Origin: an uncultured Micrococcaceae bacterium
GTDB taxonomy: Bacteria > Actinomycetota > Actinomycetes > Actinomycetales > Micrococcaceae
DNA length: 7,344 nucleotides
Direction of reading: 5' to 3'
NCBI GenBank assembly: GCA_937896705.1
Contig: CALBOC010000088.1
Location: 1-7,344 of the forward strand
Below, one piece after another: positions 1 to 7,105 of the stretch; position 1 is the first letter of the stretch; every line of letters begins with the position of its first letter. Position numbers and translations under genes: made by a program. The notes under the pieces are model-generated. The model searched no databases. It saw nothing but the letters and a program-made list of their open reading frames with translations, and was not told where the DNA came from.

Positions 1-644
1 TCCCAGTAGCCGGCTGGTACGAAGGCCATTCGTTCGCGTTCGCGTTCCACGACCAGGCGGGTCGCGACCGACTGGACACGTCCGGCGGATAAGCCAGGCC
101 CGACCTTGCGCCACAGTACCGGTGAAATTTCATAACCGTAGAGCCGATCGAGAATACGGCGGGTCTCCTGAGCGTCGACCAGGTCGGTGTCGATTTCCCG
201 AATGTTCTCCAGCGCGCGTTGGATGCCTTCTTCGGTGATTTCCGTGAAAGCCATGCGGTAGACCGGCACTTTTGGTTTCAGCACCTCCAGCAGGTGCCAG
301 GCGATGGCTTCGCCTTCCCGGTCAGCATCTGTTGCCAGGTAGAGTTCGTCGGCTTGTTTGAGCGCTTTGCGAAGTTCGGTGACTTTCTTTTTCTTGTCGT
401 CTGCAACCACGTAATACGGTTCGAAACCGTCTTCGGTGTCCACCGCGAATTTGCCGTAGGGGCCCTTTTTCATATCTGCGGGCAGGTCGGATGGGCGTGG
501 CAGGTCCCGAATGTGGCCTACCGAGGAATCAACAATCCACCCATCGCCCAAAAACTTGGCGATGGAACGGCTCTTGGCCGGGGATTCCACGATCACCAAT
601 TTGGTGGTATCACCATTGGTTGATGCAGAACTTTTCGCGCTCAC
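1..644 (-). CDS. topA: DNA topoisomerase I (type IA), N-terminal part, cut by window edge
   Basis: Encodes the first 214 residues of topoisomerase I, which relaxes negative supercoils by passing a strand through a transient single-strand break. The Toprim fold is visible. LVIVESPAK lies at residues 16-24 with the catalytic acid E20, and the metal-binding DxDxxGE motif appears as DADREGE at 106-112. The family-typical SVGHIRDLP (41-49) and the [20 protein letters not shown] segment near the edge also fit. The active-site tyrosine, expected around residue 300-330, and the C-terminal zinc or basic tail lie off the left edge. I chose the GTG start at 642-644 because AAAAGGAG lies four bases upstream and the next in-frame Met is about 57 residues inside, past the catalytic acid. 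The gene follows the methyltransferase after 36 bases on the same strand, so the two are probably co-transcribed. No frameshift is visible. The identification is secure; only the completeness of the gene is unknown. Confidence 0.97.
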   Translation of the reverse strand, partial: MSAKSSASTNGDTTKLVIVESPAKSRSIAKFLGDGWIVDSSVGHIRDLPRPSDLPADMKKGPYGKFAVDTEDGFEPYYVVADDKKKKVTELRKALKQADELYLATDADREGEAIAWHLLEVLKPKVPVYRMAFTEITEEGIQRALENIREIDTDLVDAQETRRILDRLYGYEISPVLWRKVGPGLSAGRVQSVATRLVVERERERMAFVPAGYW

Positions 645-648
645 GTGG

Positions 649-656
649 CTCCTTTT
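649..656 (-). promoter_or_regulatory. Ribosome binding site of topA
   Basis: Read on the minus strand, AAAAGGAG is followed by four bases and then GTG. It decides the start of topA, which has no nearby ATG. It lies in the 36-base gap after the methyltransferase stop codon, so topA is translated with its own strong site rather than by stop-start coupling. Confidence 0.75.
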
Positions 657-680
657 CTTTGCGGCAGCTTCCACACTAAT

Positions 681-2255
681 CTAACCGGTCGTGTTCGCCG
701 GCTCGAATACCTCAACAAATCCGTCGATGTATAACGCGGTGATGTTGTCTTGTAGTGCTTCGGTCTGCTCGTCGTCTAATCCTAGTAATCCTGCCACGGC
801 TGCCACGATTTGGCCGGCAGCCAACTCGCCATCGGCCGCGCCCAGCACCGCCGCGGTGGCGGTATCCAACCGCACCTGCCGCCCAAAGCCGGCACCCGAA
901 CGTGCCATGAGCACTTCGGGGTGCTCGGCGGTAAACCGCTGATATTGCTCAGAGGTGACCCAGTCCGGGGCCACCAAGTGTACATCGGCCAGGGCCCAAC
1001 CGTCAGCCGGGGTCTGGTGGACGGCATCGTATCGTGCAACGGATTCGGCCCAGGCCTGCGCCACCGGCTGATGGACGGCTTGGGTGAGGTACTCAAATTT
1101 TCGCAACGACACCGCGTGCGCTGGGTGGCGTTTTCGTAACCACACCCAGCCGAACCCGATCTGAGTAACCCCGCGTGCTTCGAAGTCTGCCAGGTAGCGA
1201 GCATAGGCATCGTGGTAGTTCTCCGGATCGAAGTGCTCGGAGGAGTCCTGTAACCACATTTCAGCATACTGGGCCGGGTCGGAACTGGACCGCTGGATAG
1301 CCCAGATGTCCATGGACTGATCAGGCCAGGTTTGCAACCGGGCGTGCCAAGGCTCCTGGGGCCCGTACATTTCCCAGTTGGCTAACATCACGGCCTGGCC
1401 GCCGGCCACCAGCACGGTGTCGAGGCTCGAGATCAACTCCTGGACGAGTTGGTCGCCGGTGCGTCCAGTTTCGCGATAGGTGTGTGTCACCGTGGAGGTG
1501 GTCGGGGCAATGACAAAGGGTGGGTTGGTCACGACCAAGTCGAAAGTCTGCTCCGCGACGGGTTCCAGCATGTTGCCGGCCGCTACGGTGACCCGGTCCG
1601 CCAGGTTGGTCGGGTCCACGGCCAACGCCGGAGCGTTGAGCAGGATGTTAAAGCGAGCAAAGTCTAGTGCCCGTTGTGACAGATCGGTGATAGTCACGTG
1701 CCGAGCGTGATTGAGTAAATGTAGCGCCTGAATGCCGCAGCCGGTACCAATATCCAGCGCGGTGTCGACCTGGTGCCGCGGGGTGATCTCGGCCAGAGTC
1801 AGCGACGCTTTGCCGACCCCCAAAATGTGTTCCGCTGGCAGTGCGGTGCCCAGTTGTCGCGCGGTCTGGTCCGAGGCGACCCACAGATCCCCCAGCTGGT
1901 CGGTGGCATAAGCCGACAGGTCAACGGTGGCCACCACCTCGTCGTTCGCAGTGCGGGTGACAATATTTAATGTCATCGCCGCATCGAGTCCCAGGGTGGC
2001 GAACACGCGTTCTGCCAGCGTAGGACTGATGGGATCTGCCAGCATGAAACAGCTAATGATCCCGGCCAGTGGGTTGCCCTGGGCTAAAGGTTGTGTCAGG
2101 GCGCGCCGGGCCGGGACGTGTTGCTCACGGCTGAGGGCAGCCGTTGCGGTGGCGCCGAGTAGCTCAGCGACGTTGTCTGTGGTGTAACCGGCGGTGTTCA
2201 GATCGTGACGGAGCGCGGCAATCAACTCGGCGTCTCCACGGGGTGCAGGATGCAT
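681..2255 (-). CDS. Class I SAM-dependent methyltransferase with NPPF motif (DUF7059/PrmC-like type), substrate unknown
   Basis: A 524-residue protein with a Rossmann-type methyltransferase core in its middle. The SAM-binding motif I is ALDIGTGCG at residues 166-174, an acidic residue (D191) ends the second strand, and the catalytic-type NPPF lies at 244-247. In known families (PrmC/HemK, RsmC/RsmD, TrmN6) an (N/D)PP(Y/F) motif marks methylation of an amide or exocyclic nitrogen on protein, rRNA, tRNA or DNA. About 150 residues precede the core and about 200 follow it, much longer than PrmC. This layout matches actinobacterial proteins annotated as DUF7059-containing methyltransferases (family recalled, not searched). 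The start is ATG at 2253-2255, which shares its A with the TAA of trhO (TAATG). A GGCGGA-like ribosome site lies six bases upstream. The frame stays open another 47 codons upstream, but that stretch is trhO read out of frame. Function is not established; a translation-related substrate is an inference from the trhO partner. Confidence 0.88.
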   Translation of the reverse strand: MHPAPRGDAELIAALRHDLNTAGYTTDNVAELLGATATAALSREQHVPARRALTQPLAQGNPLAGIISCFMLADPISPTLAERVFATLGLDAAMTLNIVTRTANDEVVATVDLSAYATDQLGDLWVASDQTARQLGTALPAEHILGVGKASLTLAEITPRHQVDTALDIGTGCGIQALHLLNHARHVTITDLSQRALDFARFNILLNAPALAVDPTNLADRVTVAAGNMLEPVAEQTFDLVVTNPPFVIAPTTSTVTHTYRETGRTGDQLVQELISSLDTVLVAGGQAVMLANWEMYGPQEPWHARLQTWPDQSMDIWAIQRSSSDPAQYAEMWLQDSSEHFDPENYHDAYARYLADFEARGVTQIGFGWVWLRKRHPAHAVSLRKFEYLTQAVHQPVAQAWAESVARYDAVHQTPADGWALADVHLVAPDWVTSEQYQRFTAEHPEVLMARSGAGFGRQVRLDTATAAVLGAADGELAAGQIVAAVAGLLGLDDEQTEALQDNITALYIDGFVEVFEPANTTG

Positions 2256-2257
2256 TA
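2253..2257 (-). promoter_or_regulatory. TAATG stop-start overlap coupling trhO to the methyltransferase
   Basis: On the minus strand the trhO stop TAA and the methyltransferase ATG share one A. Such junctions usually allow terminating ribosomes to restart on the next gene, giving near-equal output of the two proteins. The overlap is seen directly; the coupling is inferred. Confidence 0.7.
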
Positions 2258-3169
2258 CTGTTCCGCCGTTGCGTAGCGAGTGCAGGTGTCGCAGACGCGT
2301 TCTGTGTGAGTTTCGTGGCATTCGTTGCAGATCACGGCCAGGGTTTTGCAGCCCGGGTCGGTGCAGTTGTGCAGTTGTGCCGTCGGGGTGTTGCATAGTT
2401 GGCAGGAACCAATGACTTTGGGTGCATCAGAGAAGTTCAGGGCCATGCGATCATCGAAGACATAGAGCGAGCCCTCCCACAGCCCGTCGTCACCGTAGGT
2501 TTCGCCGTAGCGCACTATGCCACCGTCAATTTGGTAGAGCTCTTGGAATCCCCGGTTGGCCATCAACACCGTGAGCACCTCGCAGCGAATACCACCGGTG
2601 CAATAGGTAATGACCGGTTGATCTTTGAGATGATCGTATTTGCCGGATTCCAATTCGGTGATGAAGTCTCGAGTGGTGGTCGTGTCGGGAACCACGGCGT
2701 CTTTGAATTTGCCGATCTGAGCTTCAAACGCATTGCGACCGTCGAAGAAGGTCACCGGCCGGCCTTCGGCTTCGCGCTGGGCGACGAGCTCATTGACTTC
2801 CTCAGGTGACAGATGCGGCGCGGTGCCCAGGACCTGGTTGCCGGGGGCGACTGTGATCTCTTCTGGTTTATCGAACGCGACCAGCTCGGGTTTGACCTTG
2901 ACACTGAGCCGCGGGAAATCTTCGGCTGAGCCTTCTGACCACTTGACCTCGAGATCTTTGAAGCCTTCATAGCCGCGCGTGTTTTTAACGTATTCTTTGA
3001 CCGCACGAATCGGGCCGCCGACCGTACCGTTGATACCGTGTTCGGAGATGATAATCCGGCCGGTCAGACCGAGCCGTTTGCACAGCTCTTTTTGCCACAG
3101 GGCAACGGCGTCGGGGTCGTCGAGGGGTGCGAAGTGGTAGTACAGCGCGATTTTGCTTTGAGTGCTCAT
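2255..3169 (-). CDS. trhO: tRNA uridine(34) hydroxylase, rhodanese-domain protein (TrhO/YceA family)
   Basis: A 304-residue protein of the TrhO (YceA) family. In Escherichia coli and Bacillus this family hydroxylates uridine 34 of tRNA to ho5U, the precursor of cmo5U/mo5U, using oxygen. The N-terminal acylphosphatase-like part carries the family's [11 protein letters not shown] at residues 42-52. A rhodanese domain follows with FFDGRNAFE at 141-149 and the active-site loop YCTGGIRCE at 189-197 (C190 is the likely catalytic cysteine, C196 the second conserved one). The C-terminus holds eight cysteines in pairs (256/259, 269/274, 281/284, 293/296), suggesting one or two metal sites as in the family tail. 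Start is ATG at 3167-3169; the ribosome site is poor (an A-rich AAAAGAA farther upstream than usual). It is the first gene of the leftward group and overlaps the next gene by one base. All key residues are present, so it is probably active. Confidence 0.95.
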   Translation of the reverse strand: MSTQSKIALYYHFAPLDDPDAVALWQKELCKRLGLTGRIIISEHGINGTVGGPIRAVKEYVKNTRGYEGFKDLEVKWSEGSAEDFPRLSVKVKPELVAFDKPEEITVAPGNQVLGTAPHLSPEEVNELVAQREAEGRPVTFFDGRNAFEAQIGKFKDAVVPDTTTTRDFITELESGKYDHLKDQPVITYCTGGIRCEVLTVLMANRGFQELYQIDGGIVRYGETYGDDGLWEGSLYVFDDRMALNFSDAPKVIGSCQLCNTPTAQLHNCTDPGCKTLAVICNECHETHTERVCDTCTRYATAEQ

Positions 3170-3249
3170 GGAAGGCGTTCTTTTCTGAAAAAACTCAGCG
3201 GTTAAGTTTGGATATAGGCTGTCTTAAGAGTTACAAGTTCGTGACGCTT

Positions 3250-3263
3250 ACGCAATCTTGCGT
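3250..3263. repeat. 14-base palindrome ACGCAA-TC-TTGCGT, possible operator
   Basis: Perfect six-base arms around a two-base centre. A further GACG (3243-3246) and CGTC (3266-3269) extend the symmetry with a one-base offset. It lies about 45-57 bases upstream of the inferred acetyltransferase transcription start and upstream of the weak trhO promoter, a place suited to a dimeric regulator acting on both genes. No regulator family is recognised from the site, and no regulator gene lies in the window. Confidence 0.4.
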
Positions 3264-3294
3264 GCCGTCGCTGGGCTTAGAGCGAGACTGAAGC

Positions 3295-3300
3295 TATTCT
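3295..3300 (+). promoter_or_regulatory. -10 element (TATTCT) suggesting leaderless transcription of the acetyltransferase gene
   Basis: TATTCT fits the actinobacterial TANNNT -10 pattern and ends six bases before the ATG at 3307, so transcription would begin at or next to the start codon. The only purine-rich bases upstream (AGGG at 3301-3304) are too close to the ATG to serve as a ribosome site. No clear -35 is seen, which is common for such promoters. Confidence 0.5.
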
Positions 3301-3306
3301 AGGGTC

Positions 3307-4068
3307 ATGGCTATCACTACTTCACTGACAGACGAACTTGCCACCGCGTGGTTGACCGGACGTGCGCGCATTCGGAATTATCACCTCACCACACAGGGCA
3401 ATATTCATGCTGCCCTGCGCACCCCAGAGTCGACGCGGGCCGGCGAGGATCTCTGGGAATACGTGGTCACCAACGTCTCAGATGACGTGCTGCATGCGGT
3501 TGCCGCTGAGATCATGAAACACCCGTCGCGCCAACTCATTGTGGCTGCCGACCTATCCAAAGACCCCAAACCGGCAGGCTCGACAGCGAAATACTATGCT
3601 GAGAAAACCGGGCTGCGTCCCATCGGGGTTGATGAGTTGGTGATGGTCAGCGATATGAGCCAGCACGATGTTGAAGAGCCCCTCATGCCAGAACAGTTCA
3701 CCGCCGAAGTGGAGCGCAATGACGGCTGGTACTTAGTGGCGTTTCGGACCACTGAGGCCTCGGAAGCAGGCCCGAATAAGCTCGCAGCGCGCGGCCGTGT
3801 TGCGGTGGTCGATGACACCTACGCGGTCTTCGACCAGATTTGGACAGCCCCAGATTTCCGTCGTCAGGGGCTTGGCTCGCTGACGATGCGGTACCTGAGC
3901 TCATTAGCTTTGGAAGATGATGTCGAAACCGGCTTGCTGATCGCCGGGTTGGAAGGCCAAGCGCTGTATTCCTACCTGGGCTGGAGCGCCATCGGAGATG
4001 TGGTGGTGTTGGGCCACCCGGATATCGATCCCAAAGATCAGTGGGCGACTCAAACCTTCGAACCATAG
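3307..4068 (+). CDS. GNAT-family N-acetyltransferase
   Basis: A 253-residue protein whose C-terminal half is a GNAT fold, which transfers the acetyl group of acetyl-CoA to an amine. The CoA-pyrophosphate loop (motif A, R/Q-x-x-G-x-G/A) is RRQGLG at residues 185-190, after the strand VFDQIWTAPDF. The later ALYSYLGW (219-226) is the usual 'ALY-x-x-x-GF/W' element. The first 125 residues form a separate region with no motif I recognise; it may be a degenerate second GNAT domain or a substrate-specific domain. Start is ATG at 3307 next to a -10-like hexamer, so the mRNA may be leaderless. The 3' end overlaps the helicase gene by 28 bases, which indicates co-transcription. The substrate cannot be told from the sequence; small-molecule detoxification, metabolite and protein N-terminal acetylation are all possible. 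Confidence 0.9.
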   Translation: MAITTSLTDELATAWLTGRARIRNYHLTTQGNIHAALRTPESTRAGEDLWEYVVTNVSDDVLHAVAAEIMKHPSRQLIVAADLSKDPKPAGSTAKYYAEKTGLRPIGVDELVMVSDMSQHDVEEPLMPEQFTAEVERNDGWYLVAFRTTEASEAGPNKLAARGRVAVVDDTYAVFDQIWTAPDFRRQGLGSLTMRYLSSLALEDDVETGLLIAGLEGQALYSYLGWSAIGDVVVLGHPDIDPKDQWATQTFEP

Positions 4069-6434
4069 CCATCCACGACCACAACAACGACGCAGCATCA
4101 TACCTGGCGGAGCTTCTGGGCTACTCGCGGGTGCCAGACCAACTGGTCCACACCCGAGTGCTTCCGGAACGCACCGCCAGGTTTTCTGTCTGGCCGACCA
4201 CCCTCCCGCCCGAGTTTATCGACGCGGTGGGTTCCACCGGCGTGCACGCACCGTTTGCGCATCAGGTCGATGCGGCACTGACTGCCCTGGCCGGCCAACA
4301 CGTTGTGCTGGCCACCGGTACGGCGTCTGGAAAATCCATGGCTTACCAGATGCCGGTGGCCACCGATCTGGCCGATGGGCACTCCACGGCCCTGTATCTT
4401 GCGCCGACCAAAGCCCTAGGTGCAGACCAATTCGCGTCCTGGCAGTATTTAGCGGCCCACGGGGTCACGTGGTTGCGCCCGGGCACCTACGACGGAGATA
4501 CAGACCCGCCGGCGCGGTCTTGGGCGCGTGAACACGCCAACTTACTGGTCACCAACCCGGATATGTTGCACGTTGGGATTTTGCCCAACCACGGCGGTTG
4601 GGCGCAGTTTCTTCGCAATCTCAAATATGTGATCGTCGATGAAGCCCACACCTACCGGGGTGTCTTTGGCTCCCACGTCGCTGTGGTGTTGACCCGGTTA
4701 CGCCGCATCTGTGCCCACTTAGGAAATACTGACCTGGTCTTTATCGGTGCCTCTGCGACCTCGTCGGCACCGGCCGAGAGTTTTTCGCGGCTCATCGGTG
4801 CCAAGGCCGTCAGCGTCGAACATGATACCTCCGGCCACGGTGAGGTCGTCGTGGGATTTTGGGAATCAGAATTTTCCGGGGCCACCGGGGAGCATAACGC
4901 ACCACTGCGGCGGTCACTCATTGCAACAGGTGCCGATATGCTGTCTGATTTGGCGGTCAACTCGGTGCGCTCCGTGGCCTTTATTCGTTCGCGGCGCGGG
5001 GCCGAAGCTATGGCCCAGATGGTCAAACGCAACCTCGCCGAAATCGATCCATCGCTTCCCGGCCGGGCGGCAGCGTATCGGGCCGGGCTGTTACCTGAAG
5101 AACGTCGCGCGGTCGAAGACGATCTCAACAGTGGCAAGCTCTTGGCGGTTTCTACGACGCCAGCGTTGGAATTGGGGATCGATATCGCCGGGCTGGATGG
5201 GGTTATTGTCACCGGTTGGCCGGGAACGCGTGCCTCATTTTTCCAACAACTAGGGCGCGCTGGTCGTGCTGGTCAGCGCTCGGTGGCGCTCTATGTGGCC
5301 GGTGACGACCCGATGGATACCTACCTGGTGCACCATCCCGAAGCGGTCTTCGAGCTGGCCGTAGAAGATAACGTTATTGATCCGCAAAACCCGCATATTT
5401 TATCAGCCCATTTGTGTGCTGCAGCCGCTGAGATTCCGATACGCCCTGATGATCTTGCGGACTTTGGAGATGCAGACCAGGTGCGGGATCTCATCGAAGA
5501 ACTTACCGAAGCCGGGTATCTGCGCCGTCGCCCGGCTGGTTGGTATTGGACCCATGAACAGCACGCCGCCGGGATGATTAACCTGCGAGACTCGGGCAGC
5601 GGGCCGATGCAGATTATTGATGGGGAAACCGGTGCGATTCTGGGCTCTATCGGTGGTGAACAGGCGCATTCGCAAACGCACCCCGGTGCGGTCTATATGC
5701 ACCAGGGTCGTACCTGGGTGGTCGAAGAACTGGACGAAGAATACGCCACCGTGGTCGTGCTGCGTGCCGAACCGGAGTACTACACCCAGGCCCGGGATGT
5801 GACCGATGTCGAAATCCTGGCCGAAGATGCCCGAGTGTACTCCGCCGATGATCATTTGGCGTGGGTGCACGGGCCGGTGAAGGTCACCAACCAGGTCGTG
5901 TCCTACCAGCGCAAGGAACTGGCCAGCGGCCGGGTCATCGACGAACAACCGTTAGATCTAAGCGCTCGAGACTTATATACCCAAGCGGTCTGGTTCACTG
6001 CCCCCTCGGACGCGTTCATCGCCGCGGGGCTTACCACTGACCGACTACCTGGCGCCTTACACGCCGCAGAGCACGCCATGATCGGGATGATGCCCCTGGT
6101 CGCCTCTAACGACCGGTGGGATATTGGCGGAGTATCACTCGTGTTGCACCCCGATACCCAAGCCCCCACCGTGTTTGTCTACGACGGTCATCCCGGGGGT
6201 GTCGGTTTCGCGACCCGCGGGTTTAGCCACGCCAGCACGTGGATTACCGCAACGATGCAAGCCATCATGGACTGCGACTGTAGTGACGGCTGTCCTTCGT
6301 GTGTCCAGTCGCCCAAATGCGGGAACCGCAACTCACCGTTGGATAAAGCCGGTGCCATTACGGTGTTGGGCTTTGTTGCCAACGCCTTGGCTAGGGCTGT
6401 TTCGGTCCCGCCCGAGACTCCGCAGTCGCCGTAA
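4041..6434 (+). CDS. DEAH-box superfamily 2 DNA helicase with C-terminal DUF1998-like cysteine cluster (SftH/MrfA/YprA type)
   Basis: A 797-residue ATP-dependent helicase. RecA domain 1 has Walker A ATGTASGKS (91-99), APTKAL (121-126), TNPDM (171-175), DEAH (200-203) and SAT (238-240). Domain 2 has STTPALELGID (371-381) and motif VI QLGRAGRAGQ (403-412). Beyond this come a probable winged-helix part and a beta-rich part. A DUF1998-like end follows, with HAAEHAM (674-680), DGHPGGVGF (715-723) and cysteines 745, 747, 751, 754 and 760 (CDCSDGCPSC, then CGN), likely binding zinc. Mycobacterial SftH is a 3'-5' DNA translocase/helicase, and Bacillus MrfA (YprA) acts in mitomycin-lesion repair; a DNA-repair role here is inferred from them. 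Start is taken as GTG 4041, inside the acetyltransferase gene, because conserved N-terminal sequence (LAELLGYSRVPDQ) lies soon after it. No ATG is available and the ribosome site is weak (AAAGA). GTG 4131 is an alternative. The 3' end overlaps the last tad gene by 44 bases tail-to-tail. Confidence 0.93.
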   Translation: MGDSNLRTIAIHDHNNDAASYLAELLGYSRVPDQLVHTRVLPERTARFSVWPTTLPPEFIDAVGSTGVHAPFAHQVDAALTALAGQHVVLATGTASGKSMAYQMPVATDLADGHSTALYLAPTKALGADQFASWQYLAAHGVTWLRPGTYDGDTDPPARSWAREHANLLVTNPDMLHVGILPNHGGWAQFLRNLKYVIVDEAHTYRGVFGSHVAVVLTRLRRICAHLGNTDLVFIGASATSSAPAESFSRLIGAKAVSVEHDTSGHGEVVVGFWESEFSGATGEHNAPLRRSLIATGADMLSDLAVNSVRSVAFIRSRRGAEAMAQMVKRNLAEIDPSLPGRAAAYRAGLLPEERRAVEDDLNSGKLLAVSTTPALELGIDIAGLDGVIVTGWPGTRASFFQQLGRAGRAGQRSVALYVAGDDPMDTYLVHHPEAVFELAVEDNVIDPQNPHILSAHLCAAAAEIPIRPDDLADFGDADQVRDLIEELTEAGYLRRRPAGWYWTHEQHAAGMINLRDSGSGPMQIIDGETGAILGSIGGEQAHSQTHPGAVYMHQGRTWVVEELDEEYATVVVLRAEPEYYTQARDVTDVEILAEDARVYSADDHLAWVHGPVKVTNQVVSYQRKELASGRVIDEQPLDLSARDLYTQAVWFTAPSDAFIAAGLTTDRLPGALHAAEHAMIGMMPLVASNDRWDIGGVSLVLHPDTQAPTVFVYDGHPGGVGFATRGFSHASTWITATMQAIMDCDCSDGCPSCVQSPKCGNRNSPLDKAGAITVLGFVANALARAVSVPPETPQSP
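6391..6434. other. Convergent 44-base overlap of helicase and tad gene ends
   Basis: The helicase TAA (6432-6434) lies beyond the tad gene's TAG (6391-6393 on the minus strand), so both coding tails are read from the same DNA. No hairpin followed by a T-run is visible on either strand here, so transcripts from both sides probably extend into the opposite gene and could form antisense pairs. Confidence 0.8.
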
Positions 6435-6747
6435 GTCCCATCGGCGCTTCAACTTGCACGCGAATGTGGGCCACACCTGGGGCCGCGATATCACAATCGG
6501 TCAGGTGCGCCCCGTGGGCAGCAACCGTGTCGGCTGCCAAGCTACACGGTTCTGCGATCATGAGCCCGCGGGCGGCATCTGCTGCAGCGAGCGCAGCTTG
6601 ATCGGCGGCACCAGCAGCGCGAGAAGCCGCAACGTGGACCTGGATCAGGGTCAGGGCCGCTGCCAGCAGCAACATGAGGGCAGCAAAAACGGTCAGCATC
6701 ATGGCTGTGGAGGCGCCCTGATCGGTGGTTAGGGTGTGACGGTCCAT
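6391..6747 (-). CDS. Rv3654c-type TadE-like protein (helicase/secretion neighbourhood family)
   Basis: A 118-residue, alanine-rich protein with a short hydrophilic start, one membrane segment (about residues 15-38) and an extracytoplasmic tail. DQGASTAMM around residues 9-17 resembles a prepilin cleavage site after G11, but the position five residues after it is Met, not the Glu of true Flp/TadE pilins. Two cysteines (C68 in EPCSLAAD and C85 in LTDC) flank an AAHGA segment, as is typical of this family, and could form a disulfide. The family is known from actinobacterial tad operons next to this helicase; its role is presumed to be a minor pseudopilin or assembly factor. The ATG at 6745-6747 lies inside tadE (19-base overlap) with a poor ribosome site, so its translation is probably coupled. 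The 3' end runs 44 bases into the helicase gene from the opposite side. Confidence 0.88.
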   Translation of the reverse strand: MDRHTLTTDQGASTAMMLTVFAALMLLLAAALTLIQVHVAASRAAGAADQAALAAADAARGLMIAEPCSLAADTVAAHGAHLTDCDIAAPGVAHIRVQVEAPMGLTATAESRAGPKQP

Positions 6748-7091
6748 TGGTTGGGTGCTTTCGCTTCGGCGGTGAGTTCAATGGTCGGAATCAGACCCAG
6801 CGGTCCCGGCACCGGACTGGTCAGTTCGATGGTGGCCCACTGGTCTGACACCGAGGAGACGACGTGCGTCTTGGCTGTCGTCATGGTCGCCACCGAAGTA
6901 TGGATGGTTGCTACAGACTCACCGCGGGCCAGTTGGCGGGCAGCACTGGATGCCGCTTGGTGTAATTGTGCTTGGTGCATTCCCACCACGATGAGATTGA
7001 TGAGCATGGCGATGACTAACACGATGACCGGTAAGATGACGGCAAATTCTGCGGTGACGGATCCTCGGGTGGACTGTTTACGGCATGTCAT
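6729..7091 (-). CDS. TadE-type pseudopilin
   Basis: A 120-residue minor pilin-like protein of the Tad (Flp) pilus or type IVc secretion system. The N-terminus MTCRKQSTRG is short and basic. It is followed by SVTAEF, giving a class III prepilin cleavage motif: G10, then Glu (E15) at the fifth and Phe at the sixth position of the mature protein. A single hydrophobic helix follows (about 17-38, PVIVLVIAMLINLIVV), then the usual QAASSAARQLARGE stretch. The rest is a beta-type extracytoplasmic domain. It would be processed by a TadV-like prepilin peptidase, not in the window, and act at the pilus base. The ATG at 7089-7091 has GGAG five bases upstream. A strong hairpin lies just before that site. 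It overlaps the next gene by 19 bases. The family call is solid; the exact function in actinobacteria is little studied. Confidence 0.92.
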   Translation of the reverse strand: MTCRKQSTRGSVTAEFAVILPVIVLVIAMLINLIVVGMHQAQLHQAASSAARQLARGESVATIHTSVATMTTAKTHVVSSVSDQWATIELTSPVPGPLGLIPTIELTAEAKAPNQWTVTP

Positions 7092-7105
7092 GGTGACTCC
7101 GAATA

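Larger units (their letters stand above)
3170..3306. promoter_or_regulatory. Divergent intergenic region between trhO and the acetyltransferase gene
   Basis: These 137 bases are the only substantial non-coding stretch of the window and are visibly more AT-rich than the flanking genes in their trhO-proximal half. They must carry the promoters of both the leftward trhO group and the rightward acetyltransferase-helicase pair. For trhO the best minus-strand -10-like hexamer is TATATC at 3211-3216, which would give a leader of about 35 bases, but no convincing -35 lies 16-18 bases upstream (AACTTG). That promoter is therefore weakly supported. Confidence 0.55.

Noticed and set aside
219..623. Open frame of 134 codons on the plus strand.
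   Set aside because: Antisense to the conserved Toprim region of topA; no recognisable motif, and topA explains the base composition.
2256..2396. A 47-codon N-terminal extension of the methyltransferase beginning at an upstream ATG.
   Set aside because: It lies wholly within the conserved cysteine-rich end of trhO in another frame, and its composition (His/Arg/Pro rich) is shadow-like. The TAATG junction gives a natural start at 2255.
3301..3304. AGGG as ribosome binding site for the acetyltransferase gene.
   Set aside because: Only two bases separate it from the ATG, too close for ribosome binding; the -10 position favours a leaderless start.
4652..5212. Open frame of 186 codons on the minus strand.
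   Set aside because: Opposite the helicase core motifs; Ser/Arg-rich shadow translation without domain or ribosome site.
5403..5948. Open frame of 181 codons on the minus strand.
   Set aside because: Shadow of the helicase middle region, typical of GC-rich coding DNA; no family resemblance.
6124..6732. Open frame of 202 codons on the plus strand, running from the helicase end across the tad gene.
   Set aside because: Overlaps two recognised genes in other frames. Its sequence changes character where it passes from one gene to the other, as a shadow would.
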